A program made the position numbers and the translations under genes. From Acinetobacter terrae (GTDB lineage: Bacteria > Pseudomonadota > Gammaproteobacteria > Pseudomonadales > Moraxellaceae): a stretch of 64,000 nucleotides of DNA. Under the pieces are notes generated by a model that saw nothing but the letters and a program-made list of their open reading frames with translations, was not told the DNA's origin and made no database searches. Of this stretch, positions 1-9,144 are shown piece by piece. Location of the stretch: NCBI RefSeq assembly GCF_013004375.1, contig NZ_JABERI010000020.1, positions 1 to 64,000 of the forward strand, read 5' to 3'. How positions within the stretch are numbered: the first letter of the stretch is position 1; the number at the start of each line of letters is the position of its first letter.

Positions 1-374
1 GATACGAATACGTCAAAGTCAGAGGTCAAATTCAAGCCCTTGATTTGTGCCAGCACTTCATCCGAGACTTTCGGTGCATAACCCGACACTTGCAGCAAGG
101 CCAGGATCAAGGAGGTAAATTCATGCCCCATCGGCAGACCGGCAAAGTTCACCCGTGGTTGCTCACCGGCTTTGGCAATCCCGAAGCTTGGGGTGCGTTT
201 GTTAGTGCCATCAAAACGGGCTGTTACCTGATCCGACAGCGCAGCAACCTCAGTCACCAGTTCCTTGATCTTGTCCGATTTGTCAGAAGCATCGAGGGAT
301 GCCACCAGTTCAATCGGGCTTTCCAGACGTTCCAGTAAAGTTTTAAGTTGCGCTGAAGTATTTTGGTCTAACAT
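1..374 (-). CDS. ahpF: Alkyl hydroperoxide reductase subunit F, N-terminal part (cut by window edge)
   Basis: Reading leftward from the ATG at 374, the translation begins MLDQNTSAQLKTLLERLES and includes FAGLPMGHEFTSLILALLQ and VSGYAPKVS. These match the N-terminal double-thioredoxin-fold domain of AhpF, the NADH-dependent flavoprotein that re-reduces AhpC in the cytoplasm. About 124 codons are present of the family's roughly 520; the CxxC, FAD and NAD domains lie outside the window. A GGAG sits a few bases before the ATG (TGGAGACCTTAGCC), nearly the same leader as ahpC. Its partner ahpC is on the same strand but about 1.7 kb away, with other genes between, so they do not form one transcript. 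Confidence 0.93.
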   Translation of the reverse strand, partial: MLDQNTSAQLKTLLERLESPIELVASLDASDKSDKIKELVTEVAALSDQVTARFDGTNKRTPSFGIAKAGEQPRVNFAGLPMGHEFTSLILALLQVSGYAPKVSDEVLAQIKGLNLTSDFDVFV

Positions 375-502
375 GGCTAAGGTCTCCAGGGGAGTAAATG
401 CTTATTGAATAAGGCTATATTAGGATAAATGAATAAACAGGTAAAACAATTCATTTTAATGTAAATAATCGGATAAATAGATTATATGTTTATCTACGTG
501 AT

Positions 503-525
503 TTATCTTTCGATATTAAAGATAA
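503..525. promoter_or_regulatory. Perfect inverted repeat upstream of ahpF
   Basis: TTATCTTT at 503-510 and AAAGATAA at 518-525 form a perfect 8-bp inverted repeat with a 7-nt spacer, inside the 269-bp AT-rich gap between ahpF (leftward) and the DUF1653 gene (rightward). There is no T-run, so a terminator is unlikely. A dyad in a divergent promoter region fits an operator, but I cannot match it to the OxyR consensus. The rest of the gap shows no gene. Confidence 0.3.
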
Positions 526-643
526 GGGTTTAATGTGAATATTCAAGTATTTATTGAATATTTCATAGAAAGAATCAGGTTTATGTCATGATCAATAGAA
601 ATTTTGATTATGATGAGGGAAAATTTTTCATAGGTAAGAAGTA

Positions 644-865
644 ATGGATCTTAAATCTGGAATTTATCAACATTATAAAGGCAATTTATATCAGGTGTTT
701 CATGTGGCAACACATAGTGAAACGCGTGAAAAGCTAGTGGTATACCAGTGTTTATATGGTGATTATTCGATGTGGGTGCGTCCTTTAGAGATGTTTCAGA
801 AAACGGTCACTCTAGCAGATGGCCAAGTCGTTCCTCGATTTAAATTGATTCAAGAAACTTCATAA
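644..865 (+). CDS. DUF1653 domain protein
   Basis: This 73-aa protein contains [21 protein letters not shown], then [17 protein letters not shown] and a C-terminal PRFKLI. That pattern is the whole DUF1653 domain: a conserved G.Y.H.KG..Y.V start and a WVRP..MF core. These small single-domain proteins are widespread in bacteria and their biochemical role is not established. The gene stands alone between the ahpF promoter region and an O-methyltransferase on the same strand, with a 63-bp gap to the latter. The start is the only reasonable ATG in frame, preceded by a weak purine-rich stretch (AGGTAAGAAG). Confidence 0.85.
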   Translation: MDLKSGIYQHYKGNLYQVFHVATHSETREKLVVYQCLYGDYSMWVRPLEMFQKTVTLADGQVVPRFKLIQETS

Positions 866-928
866 GCATAGATTTTTGTTATAGATAAGCTAGACTCAGA
901 ATAACCGCCGAAGATAGGGACATCTGCC

Positions 929-1519
929 ATGAGCATGAGTTTGACATTCCAACAACGCATGCAAGAGTTGTATCAAAGTTTTATCAAATTTGATGCATTA
1001 CAACATGAACGTATTCAGCGTTATCGAAATATTGAGCCTGATTCTGCATTATTTTTAGCGATGCAAATTCGTATCCAGCAATCGAAAACAATTTTGGAAA
1101 TTGGAACGTCTACAGGCTATTCGACTTTATGGCTGGCGAATGCCGCGCAAAATACGCAAGGACATGTGACCACCCTGGAAATAGATCAATCGCGTACCAC
1201 TCAAGCTCAACAATATGCTCAAGAGTTGGCATTGGATGATGTCATTGATTTCTGGGTGGGGGATGCGCAAAAATTTCTTGAAAAGAGTACCGATCAATAT
1301 AATTTTATCTTGTTAGATGCCGAGCGCGATGCCTATGTTGGGTATTGGGCTTATCTGAAAAATATGATTCATCCGCAAGGCGGTGTTTTAATTGTCGATA
1401 ATGTCATCTCTCATGCGGCAGAAGTGAAAAGCTTTATTGAACTGGTCAAAAATGATGGGCGTTTTATCACCATGACCCTGTCTATAGGCGCGGGTTTGTT
1501 TATGATTTGCTATAAATAA
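929..1519 (+). CDS. SAM-dependent O-methyltransferase family protein
   Basis: The 196-aa protein has a class I methyltransferase core: ILEIGTSTGYSTLWLA (SAM-binding motif I, about residues 54-69), VTTLEIDQSR (acidic residue after strand 2), VGDAQKFL, FILLDAERDAY (motif near the substrate/metal site) and GGVLIVDNVI. The layout matches the COG4122/caffeoyl-CoA-type O-methyltransferases, which are cytoplasmic and usually need a divalent metal. The substrate cannot be read from sequence. The call starts at ATG 929; a second in-frame ATG lies two codons later, and a GATAGGGA stretch upstream serves as ribosome binding site. No pathway neighbours help. Confidence 0.85.
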   Translation: MSMSLTFQQRMQELYQSFIKFDALQHERIQRYRNIEPDSALFLAMQIRIQQSKTILEIGTSTGYSTLWLANAAQNTQGHVTTLEIDQSRTTQAQQYAQELALDDVIDFWVGDAQKFLEKSTDQYNFILLDAERDAYVGYWAYLKNMIHPQGGVLIVDNVISHAAEVKSFIELVKNDGRFITMTLSIGAGLFMICYK

Positions 1520-1562
1520 TATAAATAAAAAAAGTCATCATTTTATTGTTAGGCTGAGCATA

Positions 1563-1590
1563 ATAAATCAGGGAAATGACCCTGATTTAT
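1563..1590. terminator. Strong hairpin between convergent genes
   Basis: ATAAATCAGGG (1563-1573) pairs perfectly with CCCTGATTTAT (1580-1590) across a 6-nt loop, between the rightward methyltransferase and the leftward KTSC gene. There is no long T-run on either side, but the position and 11-bp stem fit a shared bidirectional terminator. Confidence 0.5.
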
Positions 1591-1605
1591 CGTATCTGAT
1601 TTACG

Positions 1606-1812
1606 TTATTGAATTGAAATACGGGTAAAGTGCACATCGTATTCTAAGTATTTTTGTACAAAAGCGGTTTTATCATTACAGCGCAATAAATTATTATAGA
1701 TAAATTCAGGAACCGGGTGATATAGCTCGCCTGATCCGTTGTTATAAAAAATTTTCAAATAGCGTGAAGATGCATTGTATTTGTAAGAAGTGACGACAAG
1801 CATTGTTCCCAT
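1606..1812 (-). CDS. KTSC domain protein
   Basis: The 68-aa product shows YNASSRYLKIFYNNGSGELYHPVPEFIYNNLL followed by KTAFVQKYLEYDVHFTRI (quoted as two parts of one domain). This is the arrangement of the KTSC domain: a short beta sheet carrying Y..VP...Y, then a helix and a final FTRI-like strand. The domain is found in small proteins and next to lysyl-tRNA synthetase-like modules, with no settled function. GAGGGG precedes the ATG by five bases. The gene is convergent with the methyltransferase and has no obvious operon partner. Confidence 0.75.
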   Translation of the reverse strand: MGTMLVVTSYKYNASSRYLKIFYNNGSGELYHPVPEFIYNNLLRCNDKTAFVQKYLEYDVHFTRISIQ

Positions 1813-2024
1813 AAGCGCCCCTCATTTTGTAGGGATATAAAGCAGCACTACATTGACTGCATAGTTTGAACTTAAGATAAAAAGATCAGGGCATGTATAG
1901 CAGAATTGTAATATTTATCATAAAAAGAATGCTGTTAGATCAACATCAGTCCTGCTTGGAATTTATATCATCATGATTTTAATTTAGCTGAAAAATTGAA
2001 TATTTAAAGTTTTATATAGACCAT

Positions 2025-2054
2025 AAAAAACCACGCTAAAAAGCGTGGTTTTTT
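2025..2054 (-). terminator. Intrinsic terminator of ahpC
   Basis: CCACGCT (2031-2037) and AGCGTGG (2042-2048) form a 7-bp GC-rich stem with a 4-nt loop, flanked by A6 on one side and T6 on the other. It lies 23 bp beyond the ahpC stop on the leftward strand and can work in both directions. Confidence 0.9.
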
Positions 2055-2077
2055 GAATCAGTTCAATCTAATAGAAA

Positions 2078-2641
2078 TTAGATTTTACCCACTAGGTCGA
2101 TTGAAGGAGCTAAAGTAGCATCGCCTTCTTTCCATTTAGCTGGGCAAACTTCACCTGGGTGAGTGTGAACGTATTGAGCTGCTTTAACTTTACGAAGAAG
2201 TTCTTGAGCATCACGGCCAACACCACCAGCGTTGATTTCAACGATTTGGATTTTACCTTCAGGATCGATAACGAAAGTACCACGGTCAGCAAGACCGTTA
2301 GCTTCGATTAATACGTCGAAGTTTTTAGCAAGTGTCCAGTTCGCATCACCCACCATTACGTATTGGATTTTTTTGATTTCTTCAGAAGAATCATGCCAAG
2401 CTTTGTGAGTGAAGTGAGTGTCAGTAGAAACTGAATAGATTTCAACGCCTAATTTTTGGAATTCAGCATAGTTGTCTGCAAGGTCACCCAATTCAGTTGG
2501 GCAAACAAAAGTGAAGTCAGCTGGGTAGAAAAATACTACAGACCATTTGCCTTTAAGATCAGCTTCAGTTACTTCGATAAATTGACCATTTTGGAATGCA
2601 GTTGCTTTAAATGGTTTAACTTCTGTATTAATTAAGCTCAT
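2078..2641 (-). CDS. ahpC: Alkyl hydroperoxide reductase subunit C (typical 2-Cys peroxiredoxin)
   Basis: The enzyme reduces hydrogen peroxide and organic hydroperoxides in the cytoplasm and is recycled by Ahp[16 protein letters not shown] carries the peroxidatic Cys near residue 47, and [10 protein letters not shown] carries the C-terminal resolving Cys, as in AhpC of 187 aa. I start at [11 protein letters not shown] (ATG at 2641) because GGAG lies six bases upstream. A longer in-frame ATG at 2653 would place that ribosome binding site inside the gene. Its leader GGAGACA resembles that of ahpF, about 1.7 kb downstream on the same strand. It ends at a strong terminator, so it is probably monocistronic. 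Confidence 0.96.
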   Translation of the reverse strand: MSLINTEVKPFKATAFQNGQFIEVTEADLKGKWSVVFFYPADFTFVCPTELGDLADNYAEFQKLGVEIYSVSTDTHFTHKAWHDSSEEIKKIQYVMVGDANWTLAKNFDVLIEANGLADRGTFVIDPEGKIQIVEINAGGVGRDAQELLRKVKAAQYVHTHPGEVCPAKWKEGDATLAPSIDLVGKI

Positions 2642-3148
2642 CATTGTCTCCATGATTGAGGTTTGTAATTGATTTCCAAAAGGATAGCGAATTTTTTGTT
2701 ATTGCTGAAACAGTATTTTTACATTATTGAAATCGGAAAAACCGAATTAACTAATATAAAGCCTACAATTCCACCAAATCTGATTCTTTCATCTATTCAG
2801 CTACATAAAAAAGAAGACTGAATGACAAAATATCAGTTTTTCAGCTTGCCTAAGAAGATGAAGGTTCAGGGACTAAAATTCAAGGGTAAAATTTTTTTAA
2901 ATTAAATTTCTTTTTGAAGCTCGAATCATTTTTAGGCTGAGTAAATGGTGATAAGAAGATAAGAAGAAGTATGTGAACATCATTAAAGAGGGTGAATAGT
3001 GTAACTGTTGTTATATATGGCGGATTTTAGTGTGGTTGGCGATCTATTTTCTATGCTTTTGAATATTCTTTACATCAAACGCCATGAATAAATATTTGCT
3101 TGTCTTTCTCTCTGCGGCGTTACAGCGTAAAATATTCAGTTCAATTTT
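2642..3148. other. Divergent intergenic region, ahpC / hrpA
   Basis: About 500 bp of AT-rich sequence between the leftward ahpC and rightward hrpA. It must carry both promoters. I could not find a convincing -35/-10 pair, an OxyR site, an RNA gene or a coding frame in it. Confidence 0.5.
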
Positions 3149-6100
3149 TTGTTTTGGGATAAATTACCTGTGTTAAGTCATTTAAATGTAGATCAATGGG
3201 TCATGGCACGTGACCGTCATCGTTTAAATCGACTACGCAAAGGTAAAGATGCCAGTGAGGCACAATATCAAGAATTATTTGAAAAATCGAATCATAAAGT
3301 GCGTGAACGCCTGTCCCGTGTCCCCAATATCAAACTGAATCAAGACCTGCCGGTTACCCAATATAAAGATAAGTTGATTGAAGCAATTCAACAGCATCAA
3401 GTGATTATTGTGGCAGGGGAAACCGGTTCGGGTAAAACGACACAGTTACCACAAATTGCCATGCTAGCCGGACGTGGTTTAACCGGCATGATTGGTCATA
3501 CCCAACCACGACGACTTGCTGCACGTAGCGTATCGCAACGTATTGCTGAAGAAGTCGGTGAAAAACTAGGTGAATCAATCGGTTTTAAAATCCGTTTTAA
3601 TGAACAAGGTTCGCAAGATTCAATTGTCCGTTTAATGACGGATGGTATTTTGCTGGCAGAATTGACCAATGACCGATTCCTCACCAAATACGACACCATT
3701 ATTATCGATGAAGCGCATGAGCGTTCACTCAATATCGACTTTATCATGGGCTATTTAAAACAGCTTTTGCCTAAGCGTCGTGATTTAAAGGTCATCATTA
3801 CTTCAGCAACTTTGGATGTAAACCGTTTTAGCAGTTACTTTTTCGATGCCCCGATTTTTGAAGTTGAAGGGCGTAGTTTCCCTGTAGAGCTGCGTTATCG
3901 CCCGATTTCAGAAATGACGATTGGCGGGAGTGATGACGATGAATTTGATGACTTTGAAGAGAACCTGCCACGTGCAGTGGTGCAAGCGGTCAATGAATGT
4001 TTTCAGGATGCGCAGGAAAAAGGTCATCCTGAACATGCGGATATCCTGATTTTTGCCAGTACCGAACAGGAAATTCGCGAATTGCAAGAAACCTTGCAAA
4101 AGCATGGTCCACGGCATACCGAAATTTTACCGTTATATGCGCGCTTGGCTTTAGCGGAACAACAAAGGATTTTTAATCCGGGTGGCAGTGGGCGACGCAT
4201 TATCATTGCCACCAACGTGGCTGAAACTGCCTTAACCGTGCCCAATATTCGCTATGTAATTGACAGTGGTTTTGCCCGTATTTCACGTTATAGCTACCGT
4301 TCTCGTGTACAGCGTTTACCGATTGAAGCAGTGTCGCAAGCCGCAGCGAATCAGCGTAAAGGTCGCTGTGGTCGTATTGCACCGGGTGTGTGTATCCGAC
4401 TGTATTCAGAAGATGATTTCCAGAGTCGTCCTGAATTTACCGAACCTGAAATCAAGCGTACCAATCTGGCATCTGTAATTTTGCAGATGCAAAGCCTGAA
4501 TCTGGGCGAGTTGGAAAGTTTCGATTTTATTGAACCGCCAGATCATCGCTTGGTGAATGATGGTCGCAAGCTGCTTATTGAGCTTGGGGCGATGAATGAA
4601 AAAAGTTCTCCTAAAGCTGAAGCTGAAAAGCAAGATTCAACTTCTTCCGCTTTTAATAAAGGTGGGACACATGGCGGCTTAACCAAAATCGGTCAGCAAA
4701 TGGCGAAGATGCCGATTGACCCACGTTTGGCACGCATGATTTTAGGCGGTGCACATTTTGGTGTGCTGAATGAAGTCCTGATTATTGTTGCAGCGCTGGC
4801 GGTACAAGATCCGCGTGAACGTCCGGCAGATAAACAAACCCAAGCCGATCAGAAGCATGCGTTATTTAAAGAAGGTGATTCTGACTTTTTGTTCTACATC
4901 AAGTTATGGGAAACCTTGCAGAATAACCGTGATTCGATGAATGAAAAAAAACGTCGTGATTTTGCTCGCCAACACTTTTTAAGCTGGTTACGTTTGCGTG
5001 AATGGAAGAAAACCCATGAGCAACTCTCTGAACTGGCTCAAGGCTTAAAGCTTTCCTTTAATGATAAAAAAGCCAGTTATGAAAACCTGCATCGGGCTTT
5101 ATTGACCGGTTTGCTTTCGTTTATTGCCAATAAAACCGATGAAAAAAATGTCTATATGGCAGTGCGTCAGCAAAAAGCCCGTATTTTCCCAGCATCGACT
5201 TTACATAAAGCCGGTGCATCCTGGGTGATGGCTTTTGAGATGGTAGAAACTTCTCAAGTTTATTTGCGCACTTTGGCAAAAATTGAACCGGAATGGATTT
5301 TGCTGGCTGCACCTGATTTGCTGAAGCACCACTATTTTGAGCCACATTGGTCGAAGAAAGCCGGCATCGTCAATTGTTATGATCAAATTTCTTTGTTTGG
5401 CTTAATTATTGAACCGAAGCGTTTGATGAACTATGAAAAGGTCGATCAGCCGGCTGCGCATGAAATCTTCCTGCGTGACGCTTTAACTACCGGTAATTTG
5501 GGTATCACGCCGCCATTTTTAAAGCACAACTTGCTCAAGCTTGAAGAAGTGGAGCGTGTTGAAGATAAACTGCGTCGCCGTGATCTGGTGGTGGATGAAG
5601 AAACCATCTATCAGTTCTATGCGTCTAAAGTCCCTGAAGAGGTGGCGAGTCGTCGAACATTTGAAGACTGGCGTGCAACGGTTGAGCCGCAAAATCCACG
5701 TTATTTATTTGTCGATGATGATGCGTTGTGGATGAATGATCGTCCAACGACACAACAATTTCCTGATTACTTGCACAACGGTTCTTTGCGTCTGGCAGCG
5801 AGTTATCGCTTTGACCCAAGCCATGATGAAGATGGCGCTACGGTTAAAATTCCGGTACAGGCATTGCCACAGGTTGACGAAAATATCTGGTCATGGGGTA
5901 TTCCGGGCTGGCGTCAGGATTTGATTGAAGCGTTGTTGAAATCACTGCCTAAAGATAAGCGTCGTAACCTGGTGCCGATTCCGGATACTGCGCGTAAGCT
6001 GATGAATGGCATTGATGCAGTACATTTACGTGAGCACATTTTCAGTTATTTAGCTTTTCAGTTACGTGGTGAACAAATCACTGCAAAAGATTTCTCCTTT

Positions 6101-7090
6101 GACCGGGTTGATCAGTATTTATTGCCGTTCATTAAAGTCATTGATGAAAAAGGTCGGGTGCTTGAGAAAGGCCGTGATCTGGCTGAACTTAAAGCGCGTT
6201 GTCGTACTGAAACACATAGTCCTGTGAAGCAACTTAAAGGTGAATTTAAAACCTTCCCTGACAATTTTACTTTTGAAGCATCGCAAAAAGTGACAGGGGT
6301 GATTGTTAAGCAATATCAAGCCTTGGTTCCGACCAAAGCATTTGCAGAGCTGGATGCAAAAGATGAATCTGGGGTAGTGATTCAAACCTTTAATGATCAG
6401 GCTGAAGCCATTCGTCAGCACCGGGAAGGGGTGATTCGTCTGGTTTATATGCAGTTGGGTGACTTGGTTCGTCAACTGAAAAAACAGATTTCTAAACCGC
6501 TGGCTTTAGCCTATTCACCGCTGGGTGACAAAGCCAAACTCGAGCAAATGTTAGTTTATGCCACACTGCAGATGACAATAAATGATCTCCCTGTCAATGC
6601 TGAAGAGTTTCAAAACTTGATTTTAAATGTAAAAAAATCTTTCCTAATTCATGGACAAGAGGCATTATTAATACTCAGCGATATTTATATCCAGTGGCAG
6701 GATATTCGTCGGAAATTGTTGGTTTTAGACGATTCTCTGTTTGGTAAAAATATCGATGATATTGAAGATCAGCTTGATTTGATGAATCTTTCCAACTGTG
6801 TGTATGTCAAATCTTCGGACATCTGGCAGGAATTTCCACGTTATTTGAAGGCATTGGTCTTGCGTTTGGAGCGCTTGCCAAATAACCTGCAAAGGGACAA
6901 TTCTGCCATTGATCAAGTTGACCCATGGATGGAAAAATTATTTAAGTTTAAAAATGACGCTCGCCTGAAAGAACTGTACTTCATGGTTGAAGAATTTCGC
7001 ATTTCTTTGTTCTCACAGCCAATGAAAACAAAGATGCCGATTTCTCCAACCCGATTGCAAAAAGTATGGGATCAATTAGGCATCAGTTAA
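3149..7090 (+). CDS. hrpA: ATP-dependent RNA helicase HrpA (DEAH box)
   Basis: This 1313-aa protein has the full HrpA layout. A helicase core carries GETGSGKTTQ (motif I, near residue 90), DEAH in IIIDEAHERS (near 187) and SAT in ITSATLD (near 217), plus QRKGRCGR in the second RecA-like domain. Helicase-associated domains follow, then the long C-terminal DUF3418 region of HrpA-type proteins (about 1300 aa in E. coli). The family unwinds RNA and rescues stalled or collided ribosomes. The frame opens with TTG at 3149; GTG at 3170 and ATG at 3203 are alternatives, so the start is uncertain. An insertion at about residues 480-505 (KSSPKAEAEKQDSTSSA) is low complexity and polar. Confidence 0.93.
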   Translation: MFWDKLPVLSHLNVDQWVMARDRHRLNRLRKGKDASEAQYQELFEKSNHKVRERLSRVPNIKLNQDLPVTQYKDKLIEAIQQHQVIIVAGETGSGKTTQLPQIAMLAGRGLTGMIGHTQPRRLAARSVSQRIAEEVGEKLGESIGFKIRFNEQGSQDSIVRLMTDGILLAELTNDRFLTKYDTIIIDEAHERSLNIDFIMGYLKQLLPKRRDLKVIITSATLDVNRFSSYFFDAPIFEVEGRSFPVELRYRPISEMTIGGSDDDEFDDFEENLPRAVVQAVNECFQDAQEKGHPEHADILIFASTEQEIRELQETLQKHGPRHTEILPLYARLALAEQQRIFNPGGSGRRIIIATNVAETALTVPNIRYVIDSGFARISRYSYRSRVQRLPIEAVSQAAANQRKGRCGRIAPGVCIRLYSEDDFQSRPEFTEPEIKRTNLASVILQMQSLNLGELESFDFIEPPDHRLVNDGRKLLIELGAMNEKSSPKAEAEKQDSTSSAFNKGGTHGGLTKIGQQMAKMPIDPRLARMILGGAHFGVLNEVLIIVAALAVQDPRERPADKQTQADQKHALFKEGDSDFLFYIKLWETLQNNRDSMNEKKRRDFARQHFLSWLRLREWKKTHEQLSELAQGLKLSFNDKKASYENLHRALLTGLLSFIANKTDEKNVYMAVRQQKARIFPASTLHKAGASWVMAFEMVETSQVYLRTLAKIEPEWILLAAPDLLKHHYFEPHWSKKAGIVNCYDQISLFGLIIEPKRLMNYEKVDQPAAHEIFLRDALTTGNLGITPPFLKHNLLKLEEVERVEDKLRRRDLVVDEETIYQFYASKVPEEVASRRTFEDWRATVEPQNPRYLFVDDDALWMNDRPTTQQFPDYLHNGSLRLAASYRFDPSHDEDGATVKIPVQALPQVDENIWSWGIPGWRQDLIEALLKSLPKDKRRNLVPIPDTARKLMNGIDAVHLREHIFSYLAFQLRGEQITAKDFSFDRVDQYLLPFIKVIDEKGRVLEKGRDLAELKARCRTETHSPVKQLKGEFKTFPDNFTFEASQKVTGVIVKQYQALVPTKAFAELDAKDESGVVIQTFNDQAEAIRQHREGVIRLVYMQLGDLVRQLKKQISKPLALAYSPLGDKAKLEQMLVYATLQMTINDLPVNAEEFQNLILNVKKSFLIHGQEALLILSDIYIQWQDIRRKLLVLDDSLFGKNIDDIEDQLDLMNLSNCVYVKSSDIWQEFPRYLKALVLRLERLPNNLQRDNSAIDQVDPWMEKLFKFKNDARLKELYFMVEEFRISLFSQPMKTKMPISPTRLQKVWDQLGIS

Positions 7091-7115
7091 CATAGCGGAA
7101 TATTAGGAGTTTTAC

Positions 7116-8225
7116 ATGGGCATTCGTATTACAGGTACTGGTCTTTATCATCCAGAAGAAGCCATTAGCAATGAAGAATTAGTGGCAAGTTTAAATGCTT
7201 ATGTGGAACAGTTTAACCACGACAATGCGGACAAAATCGCAGCGGGTGAAATTGAAGCGCTTCGCGGTTCAAATGCAGAATTCATTGAAAAAGCATCCGG
7301 TGTTAAAAGTCGTTATGTTGCTGAAAAGTCAGGTATCCTAGATCCAAAACGTCTATATCCACGTTTGCGTGAACGCAGCAACGATGAACTTTCCATTCAA
7401 GCAGAATGGGGCGTGACTGCAGCCAAACAGGCGATGGAAAATGCCGGTGTAACTGCAGAAGATATCGATGTGGTGATTCTGTCATGTTCAAACATTCAGC
7501 GTGCTTATCCTGCAGTTTCAATCGAAATTCAAACTGCTTTGGGTATTGAAGGTTACGCCTATGACATGAACGTTGCCTGTTCTGCTGCAACCTTCGGCTT
7601 AAAGCAAGCGGCTGATGCGATTAAATGTGGTGCACGCCGTGTATTATTGGTAAATGTTGAAATTACTTCAGGTCATACCGATTTCCGATCACGTGATTGT
7701 CACTTTATTTTTGGTGATGTTGCAACAGCATCAATTATTGAAGATACGACCACTAAAACTGGTTTTGAAATTGTAGATACGCATTTATTCACTCAATTCT
7801 CAAACAACATTCGCAACAACTTCGGTTACTTGAACCGTAGTGAAGATGCGGTTGTAGATGATAAATTGTTCCGCCAAGACGGTCGTAAAGTCTTTAAAGA
7901 AGTGTGTCCACTGGTTGCGAAAATCATTACCAAGCAACTTGAGAAAAATGAAATCGCACCAACCAACGTAAAACGTTTCTGGTTGCACCAAGCCAATGCC
8001 AGTATGAATGACCTCATTTTAAAATATGTAGTCGGTAAAGATGCTGATCGCGCGCTTGTGCCAATTATTCTGGATGAGTTTGCCAATACTTCTTCTGCAG
8101 GTGTGATCATTGCGTTACATCGTACAGCACATGAAGTGAATGATGGCGAGTACGGTGTACTTTGCTCATTCGGTGCAGGTTATTCAGTCGGTTCGATTCT
8201 GGTGCAAAAACACGTTGTTGCATAA
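7116..8225 (+). CDS. Beta-ketoacyl-ACP synthase III-like protein (FabH family)
   Basis: The 369-aa thiolase-fold enzyme has the KAS III triad: Cys in [11 protein letters not shown] (about residue 155), His in [10 protein letters not shown] and Asn in [14 protein letters not shown] enzymes condense an acyl-CoA with malonyl-ACP. This version is longer than house-keeping FabH (about 317 aa) because of an N-terminal insertion including [15 protein letters not shown], and it resembles the Pseudomonas FabH-like protein that feeds fatty-acid breakdown products back into synthesis; that link is from memory. It lies 25 bp after hrpA, and an acyltransferase remnant starts 11 bp downstream, so the pair would have formed a lipid unit. 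AGGAG precedes the ATG. Confidence 0.88.
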   Translation: MGIRITGTGLYHPEEAISNEELVASLNAYVEQFNHDNADKIAAGEIEALRGSNAEFIEKASGVKSRYVAEKSGILDPKRLYPRLRERSNDELSIQAEWGVTAAKQAMENAGVTAEDIDVVILSCSNIQRAYPAVSIEIQTALGIEGYAYDMNVACSAATFGLKQAADAIKCGARRVLLVNVEITSGHTDFRSRDCHFIFGDVATASIIEDTTTKTGFEIVDTHLFTQFSNNIRNNFGYLNRSEDAVVDDKLFRQDGRKVFKEVCPLVAKIITKQLEKNEIAPTNVKRFWLHQANASMNDLILKYVVGKDADRALVPIILDEFANTSSAGVIIALHRTAHEVNDGEYGVLCSFGAGYSVGSILVQKHVVA

Positions 8226-8236
8226 GGAACAATACA

Positions 8237-8991
8237 TTGCAGGTTGAGCATGATGCCAGATGGATTAAACGCCTAAGTACGCTATCTAAACTGTATTTCA
8301 CGCCAACATTTTTCGGTACTGAACATATTGATGCATCCAAACCTGCAATGTATGTTGGGAACCACACCCTATATGGGGTGTTTGATTCACCGATCCTGAT
8401 TGATTATTTATTTAATTATCATAAAGTGGCTGTGGTCAGTATTGCTGATCATGGCCATTTTTATTTGCCGGGTTGGCGTACCCTGTTTAAAAAATTCGGT
8501 GCGATGGTAATAAAGAACATATCCGTGCAGCGATGCAACAGGGTTATTCGATCCTGGTCTTTCCAGGCGGCGGTCGGGAAGTCTTGAAGAGAAAAGGTGA
8601 AGCCTACCAGCTGATCTGGAAACAGCGTTATGGTTTCTTAAAACTGGCGCAGGAATTTAACTACGACATTGTTCCATTTGCAGCATTAGGTGGCGATGAA
8701 GTCTTTGAACTCGGTTTTGATGCCAATCAGATTATTGAAAGTAAATGGTTTCAAAAGCTGTTGAAAGTACCTCAACTGGATAAATTACTTCGGCATGGTG
8801 ACGTGATTCCATCCTTGCCTAAAAACCTTATTCCAAAACGCGTACCCTTTTATTTTCAGTTTATGCCACGACAAAATTTAATGCATATTGAAAATGCTGA
8901 ACAATTAAAAGATTTTCGTGATCAGATTCAGCAACAAATTTATGCCGGATTAGAACATTTAAAACAACAACGTGAAATTGAGAAAGCTTGA
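8237..8991 (+). pseudogene. Frameshifted LPLAT/MGAT-type acyltransferase
   Basis: The first part starts at TTG 8237 (AAGGA nine bases upstream). It encodes YVGNHTLYGVFDSP, an acyltransferase block I with His and Asp, and then FYLPGWRTLFKKFGAM. The frame runs off there, and the protein continues one frame over as GNKEHIRAAMQQG, then FPGGGREVLKRKGEA (the FPGG.RE block of MGAT-like acyltransferases) down to 8991. The break is at about 8504-8508. Loss of a single G in GATGGGTAAT, or of one 4-nt unit from a former ATGGATGG, would explain it. Restored, the protein would be about 251 aa. Both halves are otherwise free of damage, so the break is recent, phase-variable or a sequencing error. Family members acylate glycerolipids or lysophospholipids at the membrane. 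Confidence 0.85.
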
Positions 8992-9018
8992 GTAGGCTCG
9001 GTGAATATTTTATATAAT
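8988..9018 (+). promoter_or_regulatory. Possible promoter for the PcfJ-like gene
   Basis: TTGAGT at 8988-8993 is followed after 17 bases by TATATA (9011-9016), overlapping TATAAT (9013-9018). It lies about 130 bp before the next start codon. This is only a consensus match by eye. Confidence 0.3.
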
Positions 9019-9144
9019 GGATGATTAAATCGTTAAGCCTAGATGAATTGCCGAGCAGGTTTGATTAAATTCTCAAGTCAGCATACAGTAGCTTCATTCT
9101 ATTATTAAATTCATCTCAGGATGGTTGTTTAATTTGAGGCGAGT

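Noticed and set aside
45..338. 97-codon rightward frame at the left edge
   Set aside because: It is antisense to ahpF, whose translation matches the family throughout.
2822..2905. 27-codon frame in the ahpC-hrpA gap (MTKYQFFSLPKK...)
   Set aside because: No ribosome binding site and no supporting homology; AT-rich gap.
8162..8236. Extension of the acyltransferase frame back to an ATG at 8162
   Set aside because: It lies inside the FabH-like gene; the TTG at 8237 with AAGGA upstream fits the family start better.
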